From assembly GCA_933822405.4 (NCBI GenBank), contig CAKOGP040001759.1, positions 305,645-369,644 of the forward strand: a stretch of DNA of 64,000 nt, in the 5' to 3' direction. Below the pieces are notes generated by a model, which saw only the letters and a program-made list of their open reading frames with translations, was not told the DNA's origin and searched no databases. Source of the DNA: Cylindrotheca closterium (lineage: Eukaryota; Bacillariophyta; Bacillariophyceae; Bacillariales; Bacillariaceae). The translations under genes and the position numbers were made by a program. Positions 10,431 through 20,656 of this stretch are shown here, in pieces (the stretch's first letter is position 1; each line of letters begins with the position of its first letter).

Positions 10431-11845
10431 TCATCGTCCTGTCCTTCTCGAAGATTTTTTCAAGACCTCCAAGTAGAGCTCCGAGAAGGATCCGGATCGG
10501 GAAAGACTTTGTTTCAGCTTGCCGCCACCGTCCGAAGCTTGATTCTCCTTATTACAACATTTCTGGAGCGTCTTTTCAATGGACACAAAGTCCGGTCGTG
10601 CTTTAGGATCCCTGTTCCAGCAGTCCTTGATCAGACCACGAAGCGTCTTGGACGGAATCCAAGTGGTAGATGGTCTCCAGTTTCCCTTGGCAACCTTGCG
10701 TTCTACCTCTTCCAAGTCTGCAAATTCTGACAAAGGAATTTGTAGGGTGCAGAGTTCCCATAGTACAATGGCAAACGAGTAGACATCACATGAAAAGTTG
10801 ACAGATTCCTTCAGCATGACTTCCGGTGCCATATAACAAATGGATCCAGCAACGTCACCATCACCAATAACGGAAATGTGCCGTGCGAGTCCAAAATCAA
10901 AAAGTTTGACTTGTCCCTGTTGATCAAATCCGATATTCTCTGGTTTCAGGTCGCGCAACACAATGTCGTGTTGGTGCAAGTACTGCATGGCCTCGACAAC
11001 TGGATTCATGACATTTTGCACCCTCAGGCTGATGGCCGCCTTTTTGGATTTCAGTGATTTGCTCGAGGTAGCCGCCTCCCTCCAGACTTCCAAGGCATCA
11101 AAGAGAGTCGTGTCCATAATATCCAAAAGTATAAAATACCCATCTTTCAAGTACGAGTCGGACAAGCTTCCTTCCATCACACCGTGGATTCCAATGATAT
11201 GCTCATGATTCAAATGTGATAATAGGTAGGATTCTGTGTACAGATCCATGGCATTGAATTCCAAGTCATCTTCATTTGCAATGGCTTTAGCCTTGAGGCA
11301 TTTTAAGGCAAATTCTTTCTTTTCCAATTTTACCTGATGCGTGAAGAGTAGCAAGAGAGTGAGACAGACGTGTATGTTAAAATGGGATTTCAGATATTTT
11401 GATGAAACTATTACAGCTGGCCAACAATCTGACAGCAATATTTTTCTAGCACGACAATTCTTACCTTGAAAATAAAAGAAAATCCACCTTCTCCTAGAAC
11501 ATTTTCAATCGAAACGTCCTTCCAATCAATTCCTGTAGCATGCAGCGTCGAGTCAGCATCAGGTGACAGCTGATTTGCAGCAGCAAGCTTATCCTGAGGA
11601 AGCGATTTTCGATAAGCAGATTCTACTGATTCTTGGAATCCGCCAAGGCTTCTCAATACTCTTTCAGATGCATATTCCGCAAAGGGCCCTTTTGGTTCCT
11701 CCACGATTGGCATACTGCTACCCTCCGTTTCCGTTTCAGATGACTCAGTCTCAGATTCAATTTCACAGGTATTCTTGTGGTTGTTGTTGTTGTTATTGCT
11801 GCTGTTATTGATCGTCTTATTAGCAGTTTCGGTAGCGGTGCACAT
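10431..11845 (-). CDS. TKL-like protein kinase
   Basis: Exons 11465-11845 and 10431-11333, 131-bp intron (phase 0), about 427 aa. I chose the ATG at 11845 because the upstream extension of the frame has no ATG. The N-terminus is Asn/Glu/Ser/Thr-rich low complexity. The kinase domain starts with the glycine loop LGEGGFSFIFKV, which sits exactly at the intron. It continues with FALKCLK (ATP-anchoring Lys), VLRDLKPENIGFD (catalytic loop), LFDFGLAR (metal-binding DFG) and YMAPEV. Histidine of the usual HRD is replaced by leucine (LRD), but Asp, Lys and Asn are kept, so it is probably active. The C-terminal tail after the domain is Ser/Lys rich. A second kinase of the same style lies at 50020-51570. 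Substrate unknown. Confidence 0.85.
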
Positions 11846-12643
11846 TTGGTAAAAGTTTACGGAATGTTGAATTCCACACAATGTCTATTGCTGGAAGGAT
11901 ATTTCAATTCAGGTGACTCTTCCACAGACTTTCAATCAAGATGACGGACTGACGCTTCTAAAAATTCAAACTGTCGGTTTTCTTTGTGGAGTGCTTTAGG
12001 AGATCCTCAGATCGAAGTATTGTGTACGAAGGTGAAGGTGAAGGGAAGTGAATCGAGAGACAAGAAGCCTTCGAATTTTTTCAGAATGGTGAATGGGTTT
12101 CTGAAGATGAGAAGATGCCGATGAGGACTCAAATTGAGGGCGGAGGTTGAATATGAAAATGCGCATAGCCAGCCTCTCAAAAGGCCGGCCGGCTCTGTTT
12201 TGACGTCTTCTTTTCTTGAATCTTCACCGACACGGAAGGTTCAATATGTTCGACTTCTGGTCTACATTGCATTTACTTAGTTCATTTGATACATGTCAGT
12301 TAGGCCCTACCGGTATCGTCAAAACGTCGTCATAGTTCAAGGATAGAAAAAGTAGAAGTAAAAGAAGTCATTAGGCCCTATCTCGTCAGTCAGTTCTTCT
12401 TTTGCGAATGCCGCCTCTCTTGTAACTAAACACGACCAGAAGTTTTTTTTTCTTTTCCAAACTATTTTTAGGACGAGCAGAAGGGCCCAAGAATCAGATT
12501 TACTATCAACCATATTACCGGTATTATAAACTATATTTTAACAATTACAATCTGATACCTTGTATGTTGGTGTTAACTTATATCTTTCTATATTTTCTTT
12601 CTCTGACTCTAGATATTGATACATCGATATGGTAGCCGCCCCT
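11846..12643. other. Intergenic, presumed kinase promoter
   Basis: No gene recognised. TACCGGTA occurs at 12308 and 12516. The region is AT-rich towards 12500-12600. Confidence 0.4.
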
Positions 12644-13933
12644 TTACTTGAGATCCAATCCCAATAGTGAAGCGCGTTGCTTCAGACTGTCAGATGACGA
12701 CCTCTTCTCTGACTTTTTCATTTTCATTGTATTGTCATTCCTGCTGCCGCTACTTTTCTTCTTGGTGCTCAAGGCGCTTGATTGCTGCATATCATTGGAA
12801 GATTGGCTCATCATCTTGTTGCAAGACGACCCGCGACTCAAGGATGATTTATGGGAAGAGGAATAGCTCATCCAATCGTTCTCCAAGGGGATGGTAGTAG
12901 CAGTAGAAGTACTAGTATCATCCAAACTTAAATCGATTGGAGGTAGTGATTTCAAAAGCCCCCCAACTGTGGCCATGCTGCTGGTTGCTTCGTTGGCTGC
13001 TGTTGCCCATGTGGAATTGGCTTGAGCTACAGCTCCCACGGAATGACGTGCTTTGGCAACTCTTGGGGACTTTGTTCGGACGGGCATCTTTAGTAACATT
13101 GTGTCACTGGCTGCGGCTCGTCTCAGACCTTTTCCTGGAACAGTAGGGGGTAAGGATGATCTGTTGGTGGTGGTGATGATGGGAGCAAAACGACTGTTGG
13201 CATTGGCTTTCTCCTTCAGGTCCATCACAGTGCGACGGACAGCTTGTGAAGAACGAGAAGGACCACGACTGTCCGTTCGGGCGGAAAGGGAAGTTTCCGA
13301 CGAGGATGGCTTGAGACTCCGTGATGATGAACGAGAAGAACCACGACTCGTCGCTCGAGAGGAAAGTGATGTTTCAGATGCGGATGGCGTCAAACTGTTG
13401 CCACTGCTGCCGCCTCCCCATCTCATGTCACGGGCTGAATCTGCGTGTCGTTTTTGTTGCATGGACAATATCTTGCGTTTGTCAATATGCTTGGGTCTTG
13501 CATTGTCATCAACAATTGTAATGCTCCAATTGGAATTAGGCATTGAGAACTGCGTGGCACGCTCCTTGAGCAAACATGACATGAAGGAAGACATGCTTGT
13601 ATTGCTAGTATTGCTATTGAAATGGACGCTCTCTTCAGTCGATGTTTTCATTATCATCATCTTGTGGATGTTATGAGAGTTTGCACCAATTGATTTGAAG
13701 ACTTCAACAACGCTTGAGTCAGTGGGAGCACTTGAGCTGTTAATGAGTTGCTTTGAGTTGGGACTTATATTCTTTGAAGGCGACGTCGTTCGACAAGAAA
13801 CTGTGCTGAACATTATGTGAACGTTCGACACATCGGTACTGTGATGCTGCCGTTCTGTCCCCGGCGCTTTATGGTAAAATGGTGCGGGCGGAAAAAATCG
13901 GAAGTTTTTATAACCAAAAACATTATGTAACAT
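12644..13933 (-). CDS. Ser-rich basic protein of unknown function
   Basis: Open frame of 429 aa from an ATG at 13933; an internal ATG at 13813 (residue 41) is an equally good start. The sequence is dominated by Ser, Thr, Arg and Lys. Between about residues 185 and 230 there is an imperfect tandem duplication of a unit of the form SxSETSLSxRxxSRGxSRSS. Elsewhere are short basic patches and possible phosphorylation runs (SEKRSSSDSLKQR). The C-terminus ends SLLGLDLK. No domain, signal peptide or membrane segment is visible. Probably a disordered phosphoprotein. I do not recognise a family; there is no intron or frameshift, which favours a real gene. Confidence 0.55.
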   Translation of the reverse strand: MLHNVFGYKNFRFFPPAPFYHKAPGTERQHHSTDVSNVHIMFSTVSCRTTSPSKNISPNSKQLINSSSAPTDSSVVEVFKSIGANSHNIHKMMIMKTSTEESVHFNSNTSNTSMSSFMSCLLKERATQFSMPNSNWSITIVDDNARPKHIDKRKILSMQQKRHADSARDMRWGGGSSGNSLTPSASETSLSSRATSRGSSRSSSRSLKPSSSETSLSARTDSRGPSRSSQAVRRTVMDLKEKANANSRFAPIITTTNRSSLPPTVPGKGLRRAAASDTMLLKMPVRTKSPRVAKARHSVGAVAQANSTWATAANEATSSMATVGGLLKSLPPIDLSLDDTSTSTATTIPLENDWMSYSSSHKSSLSRGSSCNKMMSQSSNDMQQSSALSTKKKSSGSRNDNTMKMKKSEKRSSSDSLKQRASLLGLDLK

Positions 13934-14403
13934 AATGACCTTTGGTGGTGTCGGACAAACTGTTTGTCTATGTAAGAATGATCACAGGTGGATTCGGGTA
14001 AACTATCTGTGCATCTGCCACAAACGTTTTATCCTCAAGCGCGAAACGATACCAGGAAAAAATCCGCAAAACAATGCAAAATATCAAACGGGACAATTCT
14101 TATCACAATTGTTGCAATACCATCTGACTATGTGTAAAGGTGACTCAGGCAGGGACACATCACTTTTCGTTCCATGTTATTATTTTAATCGAAAATTGCA
14201 TGCAACATCAATCTTTTTTTAAAAATATACCGATACTCGTAGACACATCTTCGATGAAAGCGCGACCGTATGTTGAACCTGGTGAAGGCAAAGCAAAATC
14301 AATGCGCTTCCAGTGATAACTTATACTGACGGCACCGTACCGTAGTATTCATCACTGGACGCTCTACGACAGGGGGTCCACCGGCTCACGGAACCACTTT
14401 AAT
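13934..14403. other. Intergenic, nothing recognised
   Basis: One 95-codon frame on + (13935-14222) lacks any recognisable feature and was not called. Confidence 0.4.
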
Positions 14404-14704
14404 GGAATGTGATGGTGCTCGATTGACTCTGGAGAGTGAAAAGTCAAGGGAATAGCTACAGAAAGAGCGTAATATAAAATAGGATTTTGGAATGTCATCT
14501 TATGTATCAATGGCCCTCGTGGCCTTGGAAAATGGAAAGTGAATGGAATATTTGGGTGGAATGTGATGGTGCTCGATTGACTCTTGAGAGCGAAAAGTCA
14601 AGGGAATAGCTACAGAAAAAGCGTCATATAAAATAGGATTTTGGAATGTCATTTTATATATCAATGGCCCTGGTGGCCTTGGAAAATGGAAAGTGAATGC
14701 AGAA
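14404..14704. repeat. 154-bp imperfect tandem duplication
   Basis: The block beginning GGAATGTGATGGTGCTCG at 14404 is repeated from 14558, with scattered single-base differences through GGCCTTGGAAAATGG and AAAGTGAATG. Copy 1 is 14404-14557 and copy 2 is 14558-about 14704. No coding role is evident; minus-strand open frames across it appear incidental. Confidence 0.75.
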
Positions 14705-15156
14705 CAAAGCGGAATAGCTCTCCATTGACCTTGTTTTAGCTCTGCGGAAGTCACAGTTTTGTGACTTGATCCAAGAGGTGCATCCTCCCTGTGGGAGCAT
14801 GGACCAGGGCCTCCAAATCCGAAGGAATTCGCTACCGACATTATGGAATACAAAGAACGAGGCTGTGGAAGAGTAGGACCGAGTAAGATCATCAGCCGAA
14901 AGATGTTCTACACTTTGAATGTTCGCAATCAAGCAAGGGCAAAGTACACCAATCGGCCGAACCCCAAAGCAGCATGTGCCATGCAGCCGCATGCGGCGTT
15001 CTTCTAGTGCAAGAAGAGCACTATTATATTCAATCCCGAGCATTTGAAATACCCACTCCCGAGGCTAGGGAAGAGTGGCATCTGCTACTGGCAGACTTTG
15101 TGTCCCCAGCAATATGCACACTTAAATATATCCAAGTTATTTGTTCTATGACTTTG
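14705..15156. other. Intergenic, nothing recognised
   Basis: Between the tandem duplication and the end of the nitroreductase gene. No motif or gene recognised. Confidence 0.4.
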
Positions 15157-16266
15157 CTACAGCTGTGAATAGGGCTGTCCAAAACTATCTCCAAACACAA
15201 CATTATCGAACGAGTATCGCGGTGTTCCAGAGGTTGAAGACGACGGTCCATGTGAAACTCCAGTATCATCGGTACGCATTGTGCCAGAGGATGAAACTGT
15301 TGATGAATTTGCAGCCTCGGCAGTAGGTTTGGTACTGCTGGAAGTTTTGCCTTGGGTGTCAATGCTGGGTCGTCGGCGGGTGTAATGTGGCGTCCCAGTA
15401 GCGACAATCAATGGAATGGTGTACCGCCGAGGGATTTTTAGTGCCTGTCGAATACCCCAAGTTGTAAAGCCTTCCATGGGACAAGTTGCTATTTGTCTCG
15501 TCGTGCATCCTAACATGTAGGTCATCGCCACCAGCATGGTGTTCTTTTGACTCCAAGTCTCGCTGCTGGACAGAGTGGGAATGGGGTAGGAAGACCGGGC
15601 CACCCAAGATACCATTCGCAAGGCCAACCGCATCGCCCAAGAAATAGGCCCGGCAATCCACTTCGGAAAAGGCAAGCCAGAAGAAAAGAGAGTTATGTAA
15701 ACTTTCATCAGCCAAAGTCCCTTTGGTGGACGATTCTCGTTGTTTTTCTGAAGCATATCCGAAAAGTCACCAAAGGTTCTGGTGACCTGCCGATCTGCCA
15801 GGAATATCGCAGTGCAATCTGAATCGCGTACACGGTGTGCATTGTGCCCACAACAGTATCTTGATAGAGCCTCTTTTTGCTCCTTCGAGCTCACCAGTAG
15901 GACTTTGTATGGTTGTGTGTTGAAACCAGAAGGTGCTCTCCTGGCCAAATCTAAAGCCGAGGCTGCCCCATTCACTATGTCTGGATCAGATGGAGAAGCG
16001 TATTCTAGGGCCCCCGTTTCATTATCAAAACGCTTGAACCGTGTACAAGCATATCGATTCAGCACGGCATCGTCCAAAGAAGAAGAAGAAGCACCAACAT
16101 GGACTTGTTCAGAATGCGAGTTCAAGTTTACAGACGAGGAGGAATGATACGATGAGACAGATCTTGAAGGTTGGGATTTCAGAATGCTGGGAATGCTGTA
16201 TGATTGAAAAGCATAGCTCAGTTGCAAGACCAAAATGAAGTGCAGTAGAAAGTAAGCAATGGGCAT
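15157..16266 (-). CDS. Nitroreductase-family flavoprotein, probably plastid-targeted
   Basis: Single-exon frame of 369 aa from ATG. Residues 1-19 form a hydrophobic signal peptide; cleavage after SYA would leave FQSYS, a Phe-led start matching the diatom plastid-targeting pattern. A Ser-rich transit-like stretch follows to about residue 60. The nitroreductase fold is seen as RRAPSGFNTQPYKVLLV (FMN-binding N-terminal block with SxxNxQP), then QIATCPMEGFTTWGIRQAL and IPLIVATGTP. In this family these segments bind FMN and NAD(P)H and reduce nitro or quinone substrates. The C-terminal about 60 residues are a Ser/Thr-rich tail. Isolated gene; the natural substrate is not inferable. Confidence 0.8.
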   Translation of the reverse strand: MPIAYFLLHFILVLQLSYAFQSYSIPSILKSQPSRSVSSYHSSSSVNLNSHSEQVHVGASSSSLDDAVLNRYACTRFKRFDNETGALEYASPSDPDIVNGAASALDLARRAPSGFNTQPYKVLLVSSKEQKEALSRYCCGHNAHRVRDSDCTAIFLADRQVTRTFGDFSDMLQKNNENRPPKGLWLMKVYITLFSSGLPFPKWIAGPISWAMRLALRMVSWVARSSYPIPTLSSSETWSQKNTMLVAMTYMLGCTTRQIATCPMEGFTTWGIRQALKIPRRYTIPLIVATGTPHYTRRRPSIDTQGKTSSSTKPTAEAANSSTVSSSGTMRTDDTGVSHGPSSSTSGTPRYSFDNVVFGDSFGQPYSQL

Positions 16267-17011
16267 AATCGCACTTTGAAGTCTTCTCTCTCAATAAGCA
16301 TTTATGATGGGGTCGTGTGCATCATAATAGGTGATGATGTGAAATACAGTATGGTCTGACATGCGATAAAAGTAGCCGGGGGCTAGAGAGTGCGCGTCAG
16401 CAGGGGAAAACAAAAGGGGAAAGAGAAAGTGCCGGAAAAATAATGGATTGTGGAGAAGCCTGTAATATGTTTCAGCCACAACGTTCACTACAATCTACCG
16501 GTATAGTAAATTCATCAAAATAAAGGTAGCCTAGAAGCAAATACAGAGACAGAAGAGAAACCAAACCGGAACACCATTGATTTTCGGGAACCACAAAATT
16601 GCCATTTTCGTAACCCCAAGGCCACTTCTTTTTGCTCCACCATGTCCCACCGTATCATGGGAGTAGGTTCCAGGATTATACGCATACACTAGTCGTTGAA
16701 TGGAGCTTATTTGAGCACCATAACCATCGTCCGATTATGTGTCGTCGTCGATATAACTCCATCATTTATGGGACCGACCGCCTGCTTGCAACAGTTTTGC
16801 GCCTTCGGAAGTGCGCGTCAGTAAGAACTTCTCCTTTTTTCATATTGTTCCAAAATGACGAAAACTGATGTCACAATTCCAAACCCCACAATCCACAATT
16901 AACCGGTGAACGATAAATAAATCATCGAATCCGAACCCAGACGGTCATCTCACTTTGCCGAGATACAAATATTCCTCCCACAACCGCATCATTGCAGAAC
17001 GATATTGCAAC
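16267..17011. other. Intergenic between divergent genes
   Basis: Contains the presumed divergent promoters of the nitroreductase (-) and the first small FFYE/DH protein (+). TACCGGTA at 16496. Nothing else recognised. Confidence 0.4.
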
Positions 17012-17353
17012 ATGGGAGACGAACAAGACAACCATAAATCACCAAAAGGGAAGAAGGCTAGTGTCATTAACCGTATCGGTGATGTGGTCCAAACATTTTC
17101 ACCCAGAAACTATCGAAACAAAATGAAAAGCAAATCCTCGAGAGCCGGGAACACATCCGCCGAAGATTTGGACGACAAGCAAGGGGTCGAGGCATCCCCT
17201 AAGCATGTTGTTGACTTGACGGGGATTGCCGTTAAGCCGGAGCCATCGAAAGGCATAAGCGATGGGAAAAGTGAAGACTTCAAGTTCTTTTATGAAGGAG
17301 TGGACTCGGGAGAATTTTCATCACCTTTTACATCTCAGTTTGGGGACCACTGA
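17012..17353 (+). CDS. Small protein of the FFYE...DH family, member 1
   Basis: 113 aa from an ATG preceded by CAAC. The N-terminal half is basic and Lys/Ser rich (SPKGKKASVINRIGDVVQTF). The C-terminus reads FKFFYEGVDSGEFSSPFT and ends FGDH. The two neighbouring genes end with the closely similar FFYEAEAHDDSPYVSIFTDH, and this shared C-terminal pattern (FFYE, acidic spacer, SP[FY]xSxFxDH) is why I regard it as a real gene and family member. The rest of the protein is not obviously alignable. No signal peptide or membrane segment. Function unknown. Confidence 0.6.
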   Translation: MGDEQDNHKSPKGKKASVINRIGDVVQTFSPRNYRNKMKSKSSRAGNTSAEDLDDKQGVEASPKHVVDLTGIAVKPEPSKGISDGKSEDFKFFYEGVDSGEFSSPFTSQFGDH

Positions 17354-18429
17354 GAGCCGCGAGTGTCTCTTCAATTTGCGGCAACGCTTTCTTCAAGAGC
17401 CCAGCAGCGGAGTTTGTCAGTTCTAACGATGACCGACTTATTGATGACTAATTATAGTTTCCAGTTTTGTTGTTCTAGTCCTATGACCCGTCAAGAATGA
17501 TAGTATAGCTACTTCTCCGATCAGCATATGGTTGCCCCGTTTCTATGTTAGAAAGGTGATTGGAAAACATGTCCCGTTGGAGGTGACTAAATCGATAGAT
17601 TACTCATCAGATATCTCTTCTCCAGATTCAACATGTGGTTCCATGATTATGGAGAGACACATATGCACCTACTCACACGACCCTTTCTTGATCACTTTCT
17701 GAGATTTGGTGCCTCTAGGTTTGAAGAGACTCTCGTATCCTTTATAACCACCAGAAACTTGTAGATGAGCTAGCTTTATATTTCTTGTTTCGAAGCGATA
17801 CAAATTCTCTTCATGTTGGTCTTGTGTGGGTCCAGCCGAGCACATGAATGCTGCATGTGATCTTGGTTTCGAAGTTTCTGAGTCTCTGTACTTAGTGTTG
17901 TGCGAAAATAGGAACAAAGATCTCGTTCCCAGCAAAGCACAAACTGGAGCAGTGTGGAGAGCCAATAGCATCCACAGTGTTCTTATCGATCAGTTGGGTC
18001 CCTTCGCCACCAAAAAAAAAGACGAATATTGATGCCTACAACCCGAATCAAAAGCATCCGGTACACACATACATAAAGAAAATATGCATCCGTCCAAATT
18101 ACGCAAGATAATCGAAATCATTTAAAATCGGTATAGGACAGGATGCAGAACCGCGATGGGTTTTAGTAGCACCTACAGTGTTCCCGACCACTTCCCACCA
18201 CCATCAAACCGAATTGCAAACCGGAAACCGAATCTTGGGTACCAACCGGTACTTCGAGATAATTGTGACCCATCCCAATTACAATTGGTAATCGAAACTG
18301 AAGAAGCAGAGCAGATTTCTCTAACTTGCAGAACGAGAAGTGAGTCGGTAATCCTGAAAGTGATAGCATCTTTTACAAAACTTTGCTCACAATTTTGAAA
18401 ACATCGATTCGAAACGACAAAGAAACAAC
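17354..18429. other. Intergenic, upstream part of a segmental duplication
   Basis: From about 17930 the sequence is an imperfect copy of 19496 onward (shared CAAACTGGAGCAGTGTGGAG-type and TTGGGTCCCTTCGCCA blocks). The 60 bp before the member-2 start are nearly identical to those before member 3, suggesting a conserved promoter or 5' UTR. Confidence 0.5.
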
Positions 18430-18738
18430 ATGCCATCTGTGAAAATCATCAATGGAAAGGGACTACTCGGCTGTCTACATGCCGGGCACAAGAACCGCAT
18501 TTCATGTGAGACTATGGTTCATCCAAAGGATGGAGTTGTTACCCATCCCGAGATTGACAATAACTCCAGCCACACTTCCTCGAGCGACGGTACTGCTTCC
18601 ATCGACATGACGAACAGCGAGCGCAGTACAATGAGCGAGGTTAAGAGGAGCCAAATCCTTGAAGGCATGCCTCGTTTCTTCTATGAAGCCGAAGCACACG
18701 ACGACTCTCCATACGTTTCCATTTTTACCGATCACTAA
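18430..18738 (+). CDS. Small protein of the FFYE...DH family, member 2
   Basis: 102 aa. Begins MPSVKIINGKGLLG, followed by a unit containing KDGVVTHPEI, a Ser/Thr-rich linker (SSSDGTASIDMTNSE), EVKRSQILEGMPRFFYEAEA and a terminal FTDH. Nearly the same sequence occurs in member 3, which has the unit twice. Synonymous-looking substitutions and preserved frame between the copies argue that both are translated. No signal peptide, transmembrane helix or known domain. Its 3' flank (18739-18930) also matches the flank of member 3 (20463-20656). Confidence 0.7.
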   Translation: MPSVKIINGKGLLGCLHAGHKNRISCETMVHPKDGVVTHPEIDNNSSHTSSSDGTASIDMTNSERSTMSEVKRSQILEGMPRFFYEAEAHDDSPYVSIFTDH

Positions 18739-18933
18739 TCCTGTGGCCGAAGGAATGAGCAATACGATATAATAATACCTACAGCCCATATTTTGCATAC
18801 GGTCCAGTACAGAATAATACAAGAGAAGATACATTGCCCAATTTGGGTCCTAAAATATAAAATACACATCCTTATCCACAGTTACTCGTAACACAGAACT
18901 AAGCTTCGACAGATCACAGTAGCGTGAAGTTGC

Positions 18934-19432
18934 TCAGTTATTCACTGGTACTTCAATACCGTTGGAATCTTTGTCGGTCGTTTTCCCGGTATCGTCCGGT
19001 TGGATGAGATTGTGAGATCCGTTGAAAGGCATGCCATTGGTCAGCTTCGTGCGTGACTGCCTCACTTTAGTGGCTCGCTTTTCTCGGAGTGTACTACTAC
19101 CAGCCAGCATCTTTCCTTTGAAGTTTCGTGCCTGGGCTCGCTTCGACCCGAATCATCGATCATTCAGGGCTTCAACAAGTTTGGATTTCGCATTGATCCG
19201 CTTATTGGCTTGGTTGGGATATATATCTGAAGCGTCATGTCCGCCCGTGCCACAAAACTGACATTCAGGTCTTGATCTTCCTTATTCAATATGTTATCGG
19301 AATATTGATGAAATCTTCGGGCATGAATGATCGTGTATTTCATTGTCCAGTGCATCGTCAAGAGTAATGGGTGGTGGTGGCGGAGACCTGATTGACGTAT
19401 ACCCCTCGTCCCTGAATGATTTGTGAGAGGCA
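18934..19432 (-). pseudogene. Truncated, internally deleted copy of the 1088-aa repeat-protein gene
   Basis: The stretch from 18934 matches the 3' end of the gene at 20657-23923, starting with the stop codon region (TTATTCACTGGTACTTCAAT). It follows 20657 to about 21020, then jumps to sequence equivalent to about 22710-22800 (CATCGTCAAGAGTAATGGG). About 1.7 kb of the parent is therefore missing. Small insertions and deletions break the frame. It lies downstream of family member 2, exactly where the full gene lies downstream of member 3, so it arose with the segmental duplication. Confidence 0.75.
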
Positions 19433-19495
19433 CATATGCACTTTTTCGATATATTATAAAATCACTACATGGTAGTGAGAAATTCGACTTCTTTC

Positions 19496-20656
19496 CAGCA
19501 AATTAAGTACAAACCGGAGCGGTTTGGAGAGCCCAAAGGTGTTCGTTGCGAATCTATAGTGTTCGATTCGATCAATTGGGTCCCTTCGCCATACTTCGCC
19601 ACCAGAAAACTACGGAATGCATGGTAGCACTTCAATGTTCCCCGCGCACTTCCTGCAAGCATCAAACCGCACCTTGATCAAACATGAAGCCAAAATCTTG
19701 CATGCAAGCGGTACCAGGTACCGATCAGTAGCGATAGGTACCTTAAGACAACTGTGACCCAATCGGTACCGTACGTATGTAATCGAAAGCGAAGAAGCAA
19801 CATAGGCTTCTCCAACTTGGAGAATAAAAGAAGGTGGTGCAGGTGTAATAATCCTGAAATTAAATGTACTGAATCTTTTACAAAACTCTGCTCACAATTT
19901 TGAAACCACCATCGATTCGAAACGACAAAGAAACAACATGCCATCTGTGAAAATCATCAATGGAAAGGGACTACTCGGCTCTCTACATGGCAGACACAAG
20001 AACCGCATTTCATGTGAGGCGATGGTTCCAAAGGATGGAGTTGTTACCCATCCCGAGATTGAAAAGAACAGCTCCTTCTCCCACACTTCCTCGAGCGACA
20101 GTACTGCTTCCATCGACATGACGAACAGCGAGCGCAGTACGATGAGCGAGGTTAAGAGGAGCCAGATCCTTGAAGGCATGCCTCGTTTCTTCTATGAAGT
20201 GGAAGCCCATCACGACCCTCCATACGTGTCCTGTAAGACTTTGATTCAAAAGGATGGGGTTGTTACGCATCCCGAGATTGACAATAACTCCACCAACACT
20301 TCCTCGAGCGACGGTACTGCTTCCATCGACATGACGAACAGCGAGCGCAGTACAATGAGCGAGGTTAAGAGGAGCCAAATCCTTGAAGGCATGCCTCGTT
20401 TCTTCTATGAAGCCGAAGCACACGACGACTCTCCATACGTTTCCATTTTTACCGATCACTAATCCTGCGGCCGAAGGAATGAGCAATACGATATAATAAT
20501 ACCTACAGCCCATATTTTGCATACGGTCCAGTACAGAATAATACAAGAGAAGATACATTGCCCAATTTGGGTTCTAAAATATAAAATACAGTCCTTGTCC
20601 ACAGTTACTCGTAACATAGAACTAAGCTTCGACAGATCACAGTAGCTTGAAGTTGC
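19496..20656. repeat. Segmental duplication, second unit (first unit about 17930-18930)
   Basis: Blocks upstream of, within and downstream of the small gene are shared between the two units. Close matches include the 5' flank ending GAAACGACAAAGAAACAAC and the 3' flank from CTAATCCTG to the stop of the convergent gene. The second unit has gained an internal repeat in its gene and a GTACC-rich patch around 19710-19775. Confidence 0.7.
19938..20462 (+). CDS. Small protein of the FFYE...DH family, member 3, with doubled unit
   Basis: 174 aa. Same N-terminus as member 2 (MPSVKIINGKGLLG), followed by two copies of the roughly 75-residue unit. Each has KDGVVTHPEI, SSSD.TASIDMTNSE, RSQILEGMPRFFYE and a Pro-Tyr-Val segment (PPYVSC or SPYVSI). 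Only the second copy ends in the terminal FTDH. The internal duplication keeps the frame. No targeting signal or known domain. The conserved RSQILEGMPRFFYE block would be the best candidate for a functional motif; its role is unknown. Confidence 0.7.
   Translation: MPSVKIINGKGLLGSLHGRHKNRISCEAMVPKDGVVTHPEIEKNSSFSHTSSSDSTASIDMTNSERSTMSEVKRSQILEGMPRFFYEVEAHHDPPYVSCKTLIQKDGVVTHPEIDNNSTNTSSSDGTASIDMTNSERSTMSEVKRSQILEGMPRFFYEAEAHDDSPYVSIFTDH

Noticed and set aside
13053..13676. Plus-strand 207-codon frame
   Set aside because: Overlaps the Ser-rich minus-strand gene; its Arg/Glu/Leu content is explained by the reverse complement of Ser codons.
13935..14222. Plus-strand 95-codon frame with ATG
   Set aside because: No domain, no neighbouring exon and composition like the flanking non-coding DNA.
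17669..17971. Minus-strand 100-codon frame with a hydrophobic N-terminus
   Set aside because: No start better than chance, no conserved motif, and it lies within partly duplicated non-coding sequence.
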